DNA of 64,000 nucleotides from Coleofasciculaceae cyanobacterium (GTDB lineage: Bacteria; Cyanobacteriota; Cyanobacteriia; Cyanobacteriales; Xenococcaceae), in the NCBI GenBank assembly GCA_036703275.1, contig DATNPK010000020.1, forward strand, positions 62,001 through 126,000, given 5' to 3'. The number at the start of each line of letters is the position of its first letter. Within the stretch, counting starts at the first letter, position 1. Below are positions 8,127-17,574 of this stretch, one piece after another. Made by a program: the position numbers and the translations under genes. The notes below the pieces were generated by a model that searched no databases, was not told the origin of the DNA, and was given only the letters and a program-made list of their open reading frames with translations.

Positions 8127-9308
8127 TTAAGTTGGAGTAGGTAAAGATTGGGGTTTAACGGTTATTTCAATTGTTGAGTCTTGACGATCGACTTCTAACT
8201 GAAGCTGATGATCGATTCCATTCTCATCCAGCAATCTTTGTAGCGTTTCCGCTTTGGTTACGGGCTGGCTGTTAACCGATTGAATTACATCTCCTACCTG
8301 TAATTTTGCAGCTTCAGCAGGAGAATTGCGAGAAATCGTGGTAATCAGTAGACCGCGCTCGCTGGTAATATCTTGCTTGCGATTGGGAATTTGGTTGAAC
8401 CTTTGTTTAATTTCTGGAGTCAGCGCAACCATCTCAATACCGATATAGGGATGTTCTACTGAACCTTTAGCAATTAACTGTCGGGCGACTCGGCGAGCAG
8501 TATTAATAGGAATCGCAAAACCTAGTCCTTGAGCGCCACCGAGAACCGCACTATTGACGGCGATCGCTTCTCCTCTAGCATTTAACAAAGGACCTCCAGA
8601 GTTGCCAGGATTAATCGCAGCATCGGTTTGCATAAAGTCAATTCTTTTATCAGGAATGCCAATATCGCTACTCAAACGATGGGTGGCACTAATTACCCCG
8701 ACGGTTACGGTTTCTTGTAGACCCAAAGGATTACCAATGGCGATCGCCCATTGTCCCTGTTCGACGCGATCGGAGTCGCCAATAGCTACAGTAGGCAAAT
8801 CTGGTGCATCCACCTTAATAACCGCAATATCGGTAACAGGATCTTTACCTAATACTCTACCATCGATGATCCGACCATCTTGAAAGGTAACGGTTACGCG
8901 ATCGGCACGTTCAACCACATGAGCATTAGTTACAATCAAACCATCTGCATCGATCACAAAACCAGAACCGACACCGCGCAACATTGGCACTGGAGAATTA
9001 CCAGGCGAACCCCCAAAAAAGGGACGCAAAAACACACCCTCCAAAGCTCGAGAAACGTTAATTTGTACCACAGCTGGTTCAACTTCTTTGACTACAGAAG
9101 TCACAAAATTATTTACTTCTATGGGCGAAGGGATTAAATTTTGCTCTTTTCTTATTTCTGGAGTTACTTCTTGAATTGATTCTAGTTGGTCTGCTCTAGC
9201 AGTTGGCAAAGCAAAAACCATCATGCCGATTACAATTGCTAAGAGCGAAAAAGCAGCGATTAAATTATTAATTGCGCTTTTTAGTAATAGATTTAGCTTA
9301 TTCTTCAT
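8127..9308 (-). CDS. htrA: HtrA/Deg-family serine protease (HhoA/HhoB/HtrA)
   Basis: This 393-residue periplasmic or lumenal protease begins with a membrane anchor or signal peptide ending ALPTARADQ (about 12-40). The trypsin-like domain carries the triad His130 (TNAHVVE), Asp160 (VTDIAVIK) and Ser237 (NPGNSGGP). A single PDZ domain occupies about residues 285-385 (IGIEMV to the end). Cyanobacteria have three paralogues, HtrA, HhoA and HhoB, that degrade damaged envelope or thylakoid-lumen proteins. The sequence does not tell which one this is. It is convergent with the carotenoid protein gene, and its 3' end abuts a perfect hairpin. Confidence 0.92.
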   Translation of the reverse strand: MKNKLNLLLKSAINNLIAAFSLLAIVIGMMVFALPTARADQLESIQEVTPEIRKEQNLIPSPIEVNNFVTSVVKEVEPAVVQINVSRALEGVFLRPFFGGSPGNSPVPMLRGVGSGFVIDADGLIVTNAHVVERADRVTVTFQDGRIIDGRVLGKDPVTDIAVIKVDAPDLPTVAIGDSDRVEQGQWAIAIGNPLGLQETVTVGVISATHRLSSDIGIPDKRIDFMQTDAAINPGNSGGPLLNARGEAIAVNSAVLGGAQGLGFAIPINTARRVARQLIAKGSVEHPYIGIEMVALTPEIKQRFNQIPNRKQDITSERGLLITTISRNSPAEAAKLQVGDVIQSVNSQPVTKAETLQRLLDENGIDHQLQLEVDRQDSTIEITVKPQSLPTPT

Positions 9309-9510
9309 ACAATAATATTTATGCCTTTCAACTATTTAGGTTGACAAAAATGAGCAGTTTATTTATCTAGCTGAGGTAAGAAACTGTGGGGTCAGTAATT
9401 ATTAAACATTAAGCCTTAGCAAGTAGGTTGGGTTGAATACAATGAAACCCAACTTCCACCCTGATGATTCCCTAAATTAAACTTCTTGTAGCAAGTAGCA
9501 AGTAGTACCA

Positions 9511-9809
9511 CGTCTAGGCTAAAATGTTGGGTTGGTTTCCCCCAAGGCGAGCGACCCCCTAAAGGGTGAGGCAAATCATGCACGGGCATATCGCCGAAAG
9601 GCGTTTATCCTCATTGCGGTAAGGACAAGCACCCACCGCATTGGGTGTTTATCCTCATTACGGTAAGGACAAGCACCCACGGCATTGAGGTGCAAGGACA
9701 GAAGTGCGGCTATCGAGTGAATGCGCGAGAAGGGGGTTAGGGGCCCAAAATAATTTTTAATACCCAACAAATTAATCTGAACGCGCTACTACCAAGTCTC
9801 TTATTACTT
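9511..9809 (+). repeat. Dispersed ~300-bp repeat, copy A
   Basis: This stretch reappears in inverted orientation at 17061-17388. It contains two tandem units of about 44 bp (9604-9647 and 9648-9692) built from ATCCTCATT(G/A)CGGTAAGGAC and AAGCACCCACCGCATTGGGTG, flanked by shared sequence on both sides (CGTCTAGGCT at the left, TTATTACTT at the right). The frame across it encodes only low-quality peptide, so I do not annotate a gene. Heptamers (GTAGCAA) lie just left at 9487-9507. Confidence 0.8.
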
Positions 9810-9854
9810 CCTGTAGTTCTCCCGCAAATCCTAACCAACCTATAGTCATTGCCA

Positions 9855-9883
9855 CAAAAAAAGGGCATGTTTGCAAATGCCCT
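9855..9883 (-). terminator. Rho-independent terminator of ftsH
   Basis: On the minus strand, AGGGCAT and ATGCCCT form a 7-bp stem with an 8-nt loop, followed by seven T residues. It lies 25 bp after the ftsH stop. Confidence 0.85.
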
Positions 9884-9907
9884 GAGAGAAATTATGACAA
9901 TTCAAAA

Positions 9908-11797
9908 CTAAGCTAAAACTGTTTGAGATTCTGCTGTATGTTGTTGCGGTAATTCTGCTCGCTCTAGTAAAGAGTGTAATTTTTCTCCTTCAATTACTTC
10001 TACCTCTAAAATTTCTTGGGCAATTTGTTCGAGTAAATCCCGATTGTGACCAAGGATATCCAGGGCTTTCTGATGAGCCGTTTCCACAATATCTTTAACC
10101 TCTTGATCGATCGCCTTAGCGGTTTCGTCGCTAACCATCCGACGAGGGTTGCCCATTCCTTGACCCAGGAAGTTTTGCTGCCCTTTTTCATATGCTAAAG
10201 GACCTAAAACCTCGCTCATGCCATAGGTGGTAACCATTCTTTCTGCTAGGTCGGTAGCCCGCTGTAAATCATTAGATGCCCCTGTAGTGATGCTGTTAAA
10301 GACTACTTCTTCTGCTGCACGTCCGCCTAACATAGTTGCAATCTGATCTTTTAGTTCCGATTCAGACATCAAAAAGCGATCTTCCGTAGGCATTTGTAGG
10401 GTATAGCCCAACGCAGCCATTCCACGAGGAACAATTGATATTTTGGCTACTTTGCCGCCGCCTGGCATAATTGCACCAACCAAAGCGTGACCAACTTCGT
10501 GATAAGCGACAATTTTCTTTTCTTTGTCGTTCAGAACTCGGCTTTTTTTCTCTAACCCTGCTACTACTCTTTCAATTGCTTCATTAAAGTCTGCCTGAGT
10601 AACTGATTGTCGTTTATTTCTTGCCGCCAGTAAAGCAGCTTCGTTAACCAAGTTAGCTAAATCTGCCCCCGCGAAACCTGGAGTACGGGTGGCAATTTGT
10701 TTGAGATCTACCTCAACATCTAATTTAACCTTGGCTGCATAGATCTCTAAAATCTTTTTACGACCAGATAAATCGGGACGATCTACTAATACCTGACGGT
10801 CAAATCTGCCAGGACGCAATAAGGCAGGATCTAAAATTTCGGGGCGGTTAGTCGCAGCTAAAACAATTACCGTGGCATCACCAGCCGCAAAGCCATCCAT
10901 TTCTGTCAGCAGCTGGTTGAGGGTTTGTTCTCGCTCATCGTTACCTCCAGCAAAACCATTCGCACCACCGCGAGATTGACCAATGGCATCTAATTCATCA
11001 ATAAAGATAATACAGGGTGCTTTTTGTTTTGCCTGTTCAAATAAGTCTCTAACTCTGGCTGCACCAGCACCAACAAATAATTCGACAAATTCTGAACCAG
11101 AGATACTAAAGAAAGATACTCCAGCTTCTCCTGCAACAGCTTTTGCCATCAGAGTTTTACCAGTTCCAGGAGGCCCTACTAGCAATACCCCTTTAGGTAT
11201 TCTTGCACCTATGGCTTTATAACGTTCGGGAGTTTTGAGAAAATCAACAATTTCAGTTAATTCTGTTTTAGCTTCCTCTACTCCTGCCACATCGTCAAAA
11301 GTCACCTTGGTAGAGTCACCGTCTACATATACTTTAGCTTTGCTTTTTGTGAGAGACAATGCGCCCTGCGCTCCACCAGCACTACGACTAATAAAAAACT
11401 GCCATATAGCAACAAAGATTAACGGTGGTATAACCCAACCTAAGATATTTCCTAGCCAACCATTTTTGGGAGGTGGTGCAGCAGCAAACTCAACACCTTT
11501 CTCTTCGAGACGTTTTGGTAATTCTAAATCAAAAATTGGATTGGTTTTTAAAACTTGTGGTTCTGCTTGGTTTGTCGCTTTAAGTTCATAAACAATTTCA
11601 TTTTGACCAACAGATGCTTTAGCTACGTTGCCATCTTCCACTTGGTCGATAAACATACTGTAGGGTACTTGAGGAGTTGGCTCGCCAAACAGCTGAGGAA
11701 AAAAGAGATTGGTAAATAAAAATATTCCCGATACAATGAATAAAATATTAGAAATATAGCGCGCTCGCGCTCCTGGCGGTTGATTTTTAACACCCAT
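9908..11797 (-). CDS. ftsH4: FtsH4-type ATP-dependent zinc metalloprotease
   Basis: This 629-residue membrane AAA+ protease pulls damaged or unneeded membrane proteins into a proteolytic chamber. Two membrane segments (about 16-33 and 117-137) flank a lumenal loop. Walker A is GPPGTGKT (208-215), Walker B is IIFIDELDAIG, and the arginine-finger region is RPGRFDRQ. The zinc site is HEVGH (433-437). The N-terminal wording (PQVPYSMFIDQVE, NPIFDLELPKRLEEKGVEF) matches my memory of Synechocystis FtsH4 rather than FtsH1, 2 or 3. FtsH4 forms homo-oligomers linked to photosystem II biogenesis in thylakoids. The gene ends in a strong terminator and lies inside the pair of inverted 300-bp repeats. Confidence 0.93.
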   Translation of the reverse strand: MGVKNQPPGARARYISNILFIVSGIFLFTNLFFPQLFGEPTPQVPYSMFIDQVEDGNVAKASVGQNEIVYELKATNQAEPQVLKTNPIFDLELPKRLEEKGVEFAAAPPPKNGWLGNILGWVIPPLIFVAIWQFFISRSAGGAQGALSLTKSKAKVYVDGDSTKVTFDDVAGVEEAKTELTEIVDFLKTPERYKAIGARIPKGVLLVGPPGTGKTLMAKAVAGEAGVSFFSISGSEFVELFVGAGAARVRDLFEQAKQKAPCIIFIDELDAIGQSRGGANGFAGGNDEREQTLNQLLTEMDGFAAGDATVIVLAATNRPEILDPALLRPGRFDRQVLVDRPDLSGRKKILEIYAAKVKLDVEVDLKQIATRTPGFAGADLANLVNEAALLAARNKRQSVTQADFNEAIERVVAGLEKKSRVLNDKEKKIVAYHEVGHALVGAIMPGGGKVAKISIVPRGMAALGYTLQMPTEDRFLMSESELKDQIATMLGGRAAEEVVFNSITTGASNDLQRATDLAERMVTTYGMSEVLGPLAYEKGQQNFLGQGMGNPRRMVSDETAKAIDQEVKDIVETAHQKALDILGHNRDLLEQIAQEILEVEVIEGEKLHSLLERAELPQQHTAESQTVLA

Positions 11798-12087
11798 AAT
11801 TACTGTATTGATATACTTTGCATTTTTATCTATTTTTACGCAGTTCCCAAGTCCTTTGCTCTTACCACAGACGGACTTTTGAAACTCAAGTATTTAACAA
11901 TAATTAAATTTATTTGATTGCATTTTTATGTATAACCCAATCTACAGCTAATTAAAAATGCGCGTCCAGATTATTAGACAAGGAAAAGTTCACGACATAC
12001 AGCTAAATATTTTGCTGACGAACATTCCATTTGAAGCCATTTAAACCTAAACGCGCTGCTATATCCTTTACACAATAGCAATCAAAA

Positions 12088-12600
12088 TTAACGACGCAAC
12101 CATTTTGATGCCACTGCACCCAAAGCTGCACCAACTAAAGGATTGCTGAAGAATTTTAACAAAGCTGGCTGATCCGCCATTACCTCTTGAAAGATATCAG
12201 GGTGAGAATGATAGGTAAAGTTAGCTAATTTACTAACATCATCAGCATTCATGCGACTTGCATGATGAGTAGATAAACCTAGCTGTTTCTCTAAATCTTT
12301 GTCGCTAAGTCCTCTTTCTTTGAGATGTTTAAAAAACTCTTTGGCTACATCATCTCGTTCGTTTGGTTTAATCTGGGCGATCGCTTGTTGTAATTCGGGT
12401 TCCATTTGCTGCGGTGGAACATTATCATGGTGGAAGGCGCGCTTAAATAAACCGTGTCTTTCATCTCTGCTGCTACGATTAGCAAAATCATCAAAGTTAT
12501 CGTAGCTGTCCTCATTCATAGATGAATTGTCGAGAGATTCGACATTACCACCCGCCAAATCGTTCATTATTTGGTCTTTATACTTGTCACTACTGGACAT
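12088..12600 (-). CDS. Conserved hypothetical protein, 170 aa
   Basis: I do not recognise a named family. The protein has an acidic, low-complexity N-terminus rich in Asn, Ser and Asp (1-45). A central helical part follows (ELQQAIAQIKPNERDDVAKEFFKHLKERGLSDKDLEKQL). It ends in a short Ala/Gly-rich hydrophobic segment capped by basic residues (NPLVGAALGAVASKWLRR), possibly a membrane-contacting tail. A ribosome binding site (AGGAGCG) precedes the ATG. It begins a run of three minus-strand genes with a lipoprotein and a CsbD-like protein, so a stress or envelope role is possible (inference from context only). Confidence 0.65.
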   Translation of the reverse strand: MSSSDKYKDQIMNDLAGGNVESLDNSSMNEDSYDNFDDFANRSSRDERHGLFKRAFHHDNVPPQQMEPELQQAIAQIKPNERDDVAKEFFKHLKERGLSDKDLEKQLGLSTHHASRMNADDVSKLANFTYHSHPDIFQEVMADQPALLKFFSNPLVGAALGAVASKWLRR

Positions 12601-12677
12601 ATCTCGCTCCTTAAATTAGTAATTCAGTAATCAAAATTCTGTAATCAGCCCCGTCAAGCGGGATCGAAATAATTAGA

Positions 12678-13112
12678 TTACCCTTGATACTCAATGTTGT
12701 TGGACCGTGCATTATATTTGGCAGTCAATATTCTTTCCTTATCAGGTGCATACATCAAAACGGTTAAATCTTGATTGGGAAAATTCTTGTGAAAACCCAT
12801 AGTTAATGACTTAGCCAATGTTTTGACTTCTGTTGGTTTAACACGTTCGGCGATTACTATACCTAACTTGTTGTTGTCCCGTACATAAGCGTCTTTAATT
12901 AGCCCTTGACTGGTGCTAATTACCCAATCGCCAAACTTTTGCCCAGAAAGACTATCGCCTCGCTCAAGCTGAGTATATGCTTCTGTTCTATCCAAATTTG
13001 GACTAGGAATAGTAGCGGTAGGACTAGAAGAACAAGCTGTGGTAGTTGCAACAACTAAAACCAACAGCGTAGTAATAATTAGACGGCGGATTTTATTAAA
13101 GGTTATTGCCAT
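12678..13112 (-). CDS. Small lipoprotein of unknown function
   Basis: This 144-residue protein has a lipoprotein signal: basic start (KIRRLI), hydrophobic stretch and lipobox TTAC with Cys at about 27, followed by SSSPTATIPSP. The mature part (about 115 residues) looks like a compact alpha/beta domain, with FGDWVISTSQGLIKDAYVRDNNKLGIVI and a second half ending YNARSNNIEYQG. It would be anchored to the plasma or thylakoid membrane. I do not know the family. It lies between a hypothetical gene and the CsbD-like gene on the same strand, with gaps of about 80-100 bp. Confidence 0.65.
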   Translation of the reverse strand: MAITFNKIRRLIITTLLVLVVATTTACSSSPTATIPSPNLDRTEAYTQLERGDSLSGQKFGDWVISTSQGLIKDAYVRDNNKLGIVIAERVKPTEVKTLAKSLTMGFHKNFPNQDLTVLMYAPDKERILTAKYNARSNNIEYQG

Positions 13113-13216
13113 AAATATAGCTCCTGTTTTATATCGATAGATACAATGTTTTTTGAATGAAAACAGAGAAGGAAACTATAAAGTTCCCTCTCAATAAACT
13201 TAGATATAACTATTTA

Positions 13217-13399
13217 CTAGTCAAGCGCATCTTTTGCTGCATCTTTGGTGTCTTCTACACCGTGTTTAGCAGATGCTTCTGCTTGTTTGGCTTTACCTTT
13301 TGCCTGGTCACCTTGGTCTCCAGTCACTTTTCCCAGAGCTTCTTGAGCTTTACCTTCTAGGTTTTTACCAGTAGCCTTGGCTTTATCTTCAGTACTCAT
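13217..13399 (-). CDS. CsbD-like stress-response protein
   Basis: This 60-residue, highly charged Lys/Ala/Asp/Gly protein has the CsbD pattern (STEDKAKATGKNLEGKAQEALGKVTGD). CsbD proteins are small stress-induced, probably disordered or helical proteins whose molecular role is unclear. A ribosome binding site (AGGAGAAAA) precedes the ATG. It is probably the first gene of a small minus-strand group with the lipoprotein and the 170-aa protein, and is divergent from the large repeat protein. Confidence 0.85.
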   Translation of the reverse strand: MSTEDKAKATGKNLEGKAQEALGKVTGDQGDQAKGKAKQAEASAKHGVEDTKDAAKDALD

Positions 13400-13802
13400 A
13401 AGAGTTTTCTCCTAAATTTTTCTGTATTTGTTTATACTTAATCAATATAATAAATTTTTGCTGTTAGCAAATCCGCCAAAAGGAATAAATGTTGGGACTT
13501 TGATGAATATTCAAGCAAAAATATTCAGAATATCGGTTCGGTGGTTGCGATAATTTATAACCTTAGACATATGACAAAAATGTTTATTATTGATTTAACT
13601 GACTTGAATTTTTAAACAATAAGTTGAGCGATAGAATTTACCTATCCAAAGTAAGACGATCGCCCTATAGATATCCATTAACCTAAGGTAAAATAAAGAC
13701 CATATTCAATTTAGTTGAATTAGTTGAAAATTATTCAAAGGTTCATTCTGCTTTGTTTGTTCGCAAATATTAATTGTTAATTAATTGTTAAAGGAAGAAA
13801 TC
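13400..13802. other. Divergent promoter region, no gene seen
   Basis: About 400 bp of AT-rich DNA lie between the divergent CsbD-like gene and the large repeat-protein gene. A HIP1-like GACGATCGCC is at about 13656. No ORF, tRNA or strong repeat was found. Confidence 0.5.
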
Positions 13803-16800
13803 GTGTTCTATAACGAAATGATGCTGTTAGCGCAGCAAGGGGTAATAGTCGAACCAGAAAGGAACCTGGAGGCTATACAAGATACATCTTTTATATTTAA
13901 TGGACCACAGTTTTTTGCAGCCTTGATTGCAGGTGTTGTTTTAGCCTTTGCTTTTCAACTGCTATTTACTAATTTAGGCGTTGCTGCTGGAATCTCGATG
14001 GCTGGCGGTAGTTCTAATTCTAGTTCTTCATCTTCATCTAGCCACGCTCATCACGATCATGATGACAATTCTGGAGGATTAGGCAGCACGATCAAAAAAA
14101 TTGGCTTTGCGTTAGGATTAGGCACGCTGATCAGCGTCAGTTTAGCTTTATTTATAGCTAGTTTCTTAGCGGTAAAATTAGGTCTATTTGTTGCACCTCT
14201 TTCTGGAGCCATTGTCGGTTTAGTTATTTGGGCAACTTTCTTTGCTCTAATGATGTTTTTTAGTTCTCGAGCAATTGGCTCACTGTTAGGTTCAGTAGCT
14301 AATACTGCCACTTCAGGAATACAGTCTATTTTAGGTACAGCTACGGCTGCTTTGGGTGCTGGGGCAGCGAGCAAACAAGTGGTCAACACGGCAGAAGCTG
14401 CTGCTGCTGCGGTAAGAAAAGAATTGGGAATGGCAATTGACCCCGTATCTATGCGTGAGAATGTGGAAGACTTATTACAGTCGGTCAAACCCGCGGGACT
14501 AGATATCAATAAAATTGCTCAAGACTTTGAACGGTTACTAGATGACGAAAATCTACATGAGGTTGCTGACAGTAACAGCCTCCGTAGTATAGACCGCAAT
14601 ACTTTTATTCAGTTAATTAGCGATCGCTCTGATATCTCGAGAAGCGATGCTGAACGTATTGCCACTAAACTTGAATCGGTCTGGAACAAAAATGTAGGTA
14701 AATCTAGTCCTTCAAGCGATCCTGTTAGTAAATTTGCCAACTATCTTAAGTCGGCTACTAAAGAACAGCTTACTGGGACAGAGTTTGGCGGTAAACTGAA
14801 TTCTCTGGTTGGTGATCTGGGTAACAATCGTCAATCGCAATCTGGCAATCCTCTAATGAGAGCGGCCACTTCTTTCGGTGCCAGCGGCTTAGCTAGCATA
14901 GTTATGGGACGTAGCGATTTATCAGATTTTGACGTTGACAAAATTGTCGCTCAGCTCAAGCAACTTAGTGGAAAATTAGGCGAGCAAACGGACAAGGTAG
15001 CGTCCCAAGTAGGATTAAAAGAAGCTCCTCAAACTACGATCAAGAAAGACATTAATTATTATCTAGTTAATGCTTATCCTTGGCAGCTCAAGCAAGCTAA
15101 TTTAGACCGAGAATTTCGCGATCTAGTCTACGATCCCGCTGCCGATCCTCTAGCAGTAGCCAACGAACTAAGACAAATTAATCGTAGTTACTTTGTAGAT
15201 ATCCTCAAGCAAAAAGGTCTGTTGTCGCAGTCTCAGATTCGCAACATCGCTAATATTTTAGAGACAATTCGTTTAGAGGTAATCACAGCTGCTGAGGCTG
15301 CACATTCACGAGAAAAAAGTATTGAGCTGATGGCGGAAGTAGAAGAATATTTGACTACTACTCCCAAAGAAGACTTTACTCCCGAAAAAATTCAATTTGA
15401 ATTTAAGGCAATTCTCGAAGACTTTAATGCCAGCCACGAACAGCTAAGTATTCGTTTAGCGGTTTTGGATCGTCCTACTTTAGAAAGAATGCTAGAGTTG
15501 CGCAATGACATGAATGGAATTGAAGTCTCGACGATCGCAGGAGAACTCGAAATAGCTCGCGATCGCGTCCTGGAAGACTCTGAAAAAAATCTCGGTCAAG
15601 CTCAAACTTTAGCCAATCGACAGTGGTTACAGGTGCAATCTTATCTGAGAGATACGGGTAAAGGAGAACTCAATCCCGAAGGTATCAAGCAAGAATTGCA
15701 ACTGTTGCTAAATGACCCCCAAGCAGGAAGTTCAGCTCTAAGAGCAAGATTATCTCACTTTGATCGCGATACCTTAACTCAGCTACTGGCTCAACGTCAG
15801 GATCTATCAGAAGATCAAATTGAAGACGTATTAGACAGCATTGAAGGCATTTGGATGCGAGTCATTACTGCGCCACAAAAGTTAGCTGGTAAAGCTCAAA
15901 AGCAATACGACCAAGCGACTTCTGCCATTGCCGATTACCTCCGCAAAACTGGTAAGCCAGAATTGAACCCCAAAGGTATCGAACGGGATCTAACTTTACT
16001 ATTTAATAACCCTAAACTAGGTTCTAAGGCTGTTCGTCAGCGTTTAGCAGCAATGGATCGCGATACTTTGGTTCAGCTATTAGCGCAACGCCAAGACTTG
16101 AGCGAAGACGATGTAAATCAAGTCATCAATGATATACAGTCGACTCTAGGCAGTATTGTTAAAGCACCACGTCGTGCAGCAATTAGGACACAAGAGAAGG
16201 TTCAAGACTTCCAAAGCTCGATCGCCGATTATCTTCGTTCTACCGACAAGGCAGAATTAAGTCCTAGTGGAATCCAGCGAGATGTACAACTACTGCTCAA
16301 CGATCCTCGTGCTGGCGCAGAAAGTCTAATGGACAGACTATCTCACTTTGATCGCTCTACCTTAGTAGCCTTATTGACGCAACGAGGAGACATTTCGGAA
16401 GAAGACGTAAACAAAGTAGTAGACCAAATTTTGGCAGTTAGAGACAACGCTATGTCTCAACTTCAGAAAGTTCAAGATGTCGTCAAGTCAGCAATAGATC
16501 GTGTACTGGCAAAAGTTAAGGCATATCTTGATAGTTTAGATCGTCCTGAACTAGCTTATGCAGGCATCAAAAGAGATATTAGTGTTTTGTTTGACGATCC
16601 TCAAGCTGGCTTTTCTGCCTTAAAAGACCGCTTCTCTAGCGTTGACCGAGATACTTTGGTGGCAATTATGAGTTCTCGCAAAGATATTTCCGAAGCCGAT
16701 GCTAATCGGATTATCGATCAGATTGAAAGAACTCGCGATCGCACTTTACAACGTGCCGAACGTATCCAAACTGAAGCTGCGATGCGCTTAGAATCTGCCA

Positions 16801-16931
16801 AGAAACACGCCGCAGCGCAGGTCGAAGAAACTCGTAAAGCTGCTGCTACTGCCTCCTGGTGGTTGTTCCTCACTGGTCTAGTCTCCGCTATCTCTGCAAG
16901 TATTGCAGGTATGCTAGGAGTAGTTGGATAA
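13803..16931 (+). CDS. Large membrane protein with about eight ~110-residue helical repeats
   Basis: I do not recognise a named family. I start it at GTG 13803 because AAAGGAAG lies just upstream; this gives 1042 residues, and TTG 13785 or ATG 13818 are alternatives. Three hydrophobic segments lie in the first ~200 residues, with a Ser-rich then His/Asp-rich loop (SHAHHDHDD) between the first two. From about residue 210 to 985 there are seven clear repeats and one degenerate one. Each has the pattern L.P.GI..D...L..DP..G...L..RL...DR.TL..LL.QR.D(L/I)SE, then V..QI. The last ~25 residues are a C-terminal membrane helix, so the repeat array is tethered at both ends. A strong terminator follows. 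Confidence 0.7.
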   Translation: MFYNEMMLLAQQGVIVEPERNLEAIQDTSFIFNGPQFFAALIAGVVLAFAFQLLFTNLGVAAGISMAGGSSNSSSSSSSSHAHHDHDDNSGGLGSTIKKIGFALGLGTLISVSLALFIASFLAVKLGLFVAPLSGAIVGLVIWATFFALMMFFSSRAIGSLLGSVANTATSGIQSILGTATAALGAGAASKQVVNTAEAAAAAVRKELGMAIDPVSMRENVEDLLQSVKPAGLDINKIAQDFERLLDDENLHEVADSNSLRSIDRNTFIQLISDRSDISRSDAERIATKLESVWNKNVGKSSPSSDPVSKFANYLKSATKEQLTGTEFGGKLNSLVGDLGNNRQSQSGNPLMRAATSFGASGLASIVMGRSDLSDFDVDKIVAQLKQLSGKLGEQTDKVASQVGLKEAPQTTIKKDINYYLVNAYPWQLKQANLDREFRDLVYDPAADPLAVANELRQINRSYFVDILKQKGLLSQSQIRNIANILETIRLEVITAAEAAHSREKSIELMAEVEEYLTTTPKEDFTPEKIQFEFKAILEDFNASHEQLSIRLAVLDRPTLERMLELRNDMNGIEVSTIAGELEIARDRVLEDSEKNLGQAQTLANRQWLQVQSYLRDTGKGELNPEGIKQELQLLLNDPQAGSSALRARLSHFDRDTLTQLLAQRQDLSEDQIEDVLDSIEGIWMRVITAPQKLAGKAQKQYDQATSAIADYLRKTGKPELNPKGIERDLTLLFNNPKLGSKAVRQRLAAMDRDTLVQLLAQRQDLSEDDVNQVINDIQSTLGSIVKAPRRAAIRTQEKVQDFQSSIADYLRSTDKAELSPSGIQRDVQLLLNDPRAGAESLMDRLSHFDRSTLVALLTQRGDISEEDVNKVVDQILAVRDNAMSQLQKVQDVVKSAIDRVLAKVKAYLDSLDRPELAYAGIKRDISVLFDDPQAGFSALKDRFSSVDRDTLVAIMSSRKDISEADANRIIDQIERTRDRTLQRAERIQTEAAMRLESAKKHAAAQVEETRKAAATASWWLFLTGLVSAISASIAGMLGVVG

Positions 16932-16957
16932 GTTTATTACGACAATTCATCGAGCCT

Positions 16958-16990
16958 AAAGACGTAGTTATCAGCTACGTCTTTTTTTTT
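16958..16990 (+). terminator. Rho-independent terminator
   Basis: AAAGACGTAG (16958-16967) pairs with CTACGTCTTT (16975-16984) around a 7-nt loop and runs into a long T-tract. It lies 27 bp after the stop of the repeat protein. Confidence 0.9.
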
Positions 16991-17060
16991 GATTAATAGA
17001 AGACAAAAACCCTGTAGGTAATACTAAATTCTGTTGAAATACACGATTAAAAATTGAGTG

Positions 17061-17388
17061 AAGTAATAACAAACTTGGTAGTAGTGCATCCAGATTAATT
17101 TATTGGGTATTAAAAATTATTTTCAGCCCCCTACCCCCTTCTCGCGCATTCACTCGATAGCCGCACTCCTGCCCTTGCACCCAATGCGGTGGGTGCTTGT
17201 CCTTACGGCAATGAGGATAAACACCCAATGCGGTGGGTGCTTGTCCTTACGGCAATGAGGATAAACGCCTTTCGGCGGCGATATGCCCGTGCATGATTCA
17301 CTAAAGTACTCCTAAAGGACGACGCGGTTCCTTTAAGGGCGCGGGGTCGCTCGCCTTGGGGGAATAGCCCAGCATTTTAGCCTAGACG
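17061..17388 (-). repeat. Dispersed ~300-bp repeat, copy B (inverted relative to copy A)
   Basis: Reverse-complementing this stretch gives a close match to 9511-9809, including both ~44-bp internal units and both outer flanks. Copy B carries about 30 extra bases (near 17305-17345) containing the palindromic words CCTAAAGGA and CCTTTAAGG. The two copies enclose a 7.3-kb block with ftsH4 and four other genes. Confidence 0.8.
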
Positions 17389-17476
17389 CGCTCTTTTGGT
17401 TGGGTTTCACGCTTTGTTCTACCCAACAAAGTCTTTTACAGCAGTTTTATGATTGGATAGACCACATTAATTTGTT

Positions 17477-17528
17477 TAAGTAATAAGTAATAAGGAAAAA
17501 ACTCATTACTCGTTACTCGTTACTTATT
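17477..17528. repeat. Opposed heptamer arrays forming a hairpin
   Basis: TAAGTAA TAAGTAA TAAGGAA (17477-17497) is followed by ACTCATT ACTCGTT ACTCGTT ACTTATT (17501-17528). The outer parts are complementary, so the two short arrays can pair. They lie about 45 bp after the ptrB stop and may serve as its mRNA 3' structure. Confidence 0.6.
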
Positions 17529-17574
17529 AATTCAGCCCGAAGGGCTTGGTAATTGTTGGGTATTGTACCTCAAA

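Noticed and set aside
9576-9770. 64-aa frame across the dispersed repeat
   Set aside because: It translates the repeated 44-bp unit and has no family resemblance or ribosome site; the same DNA in copy B gives no matching frame.
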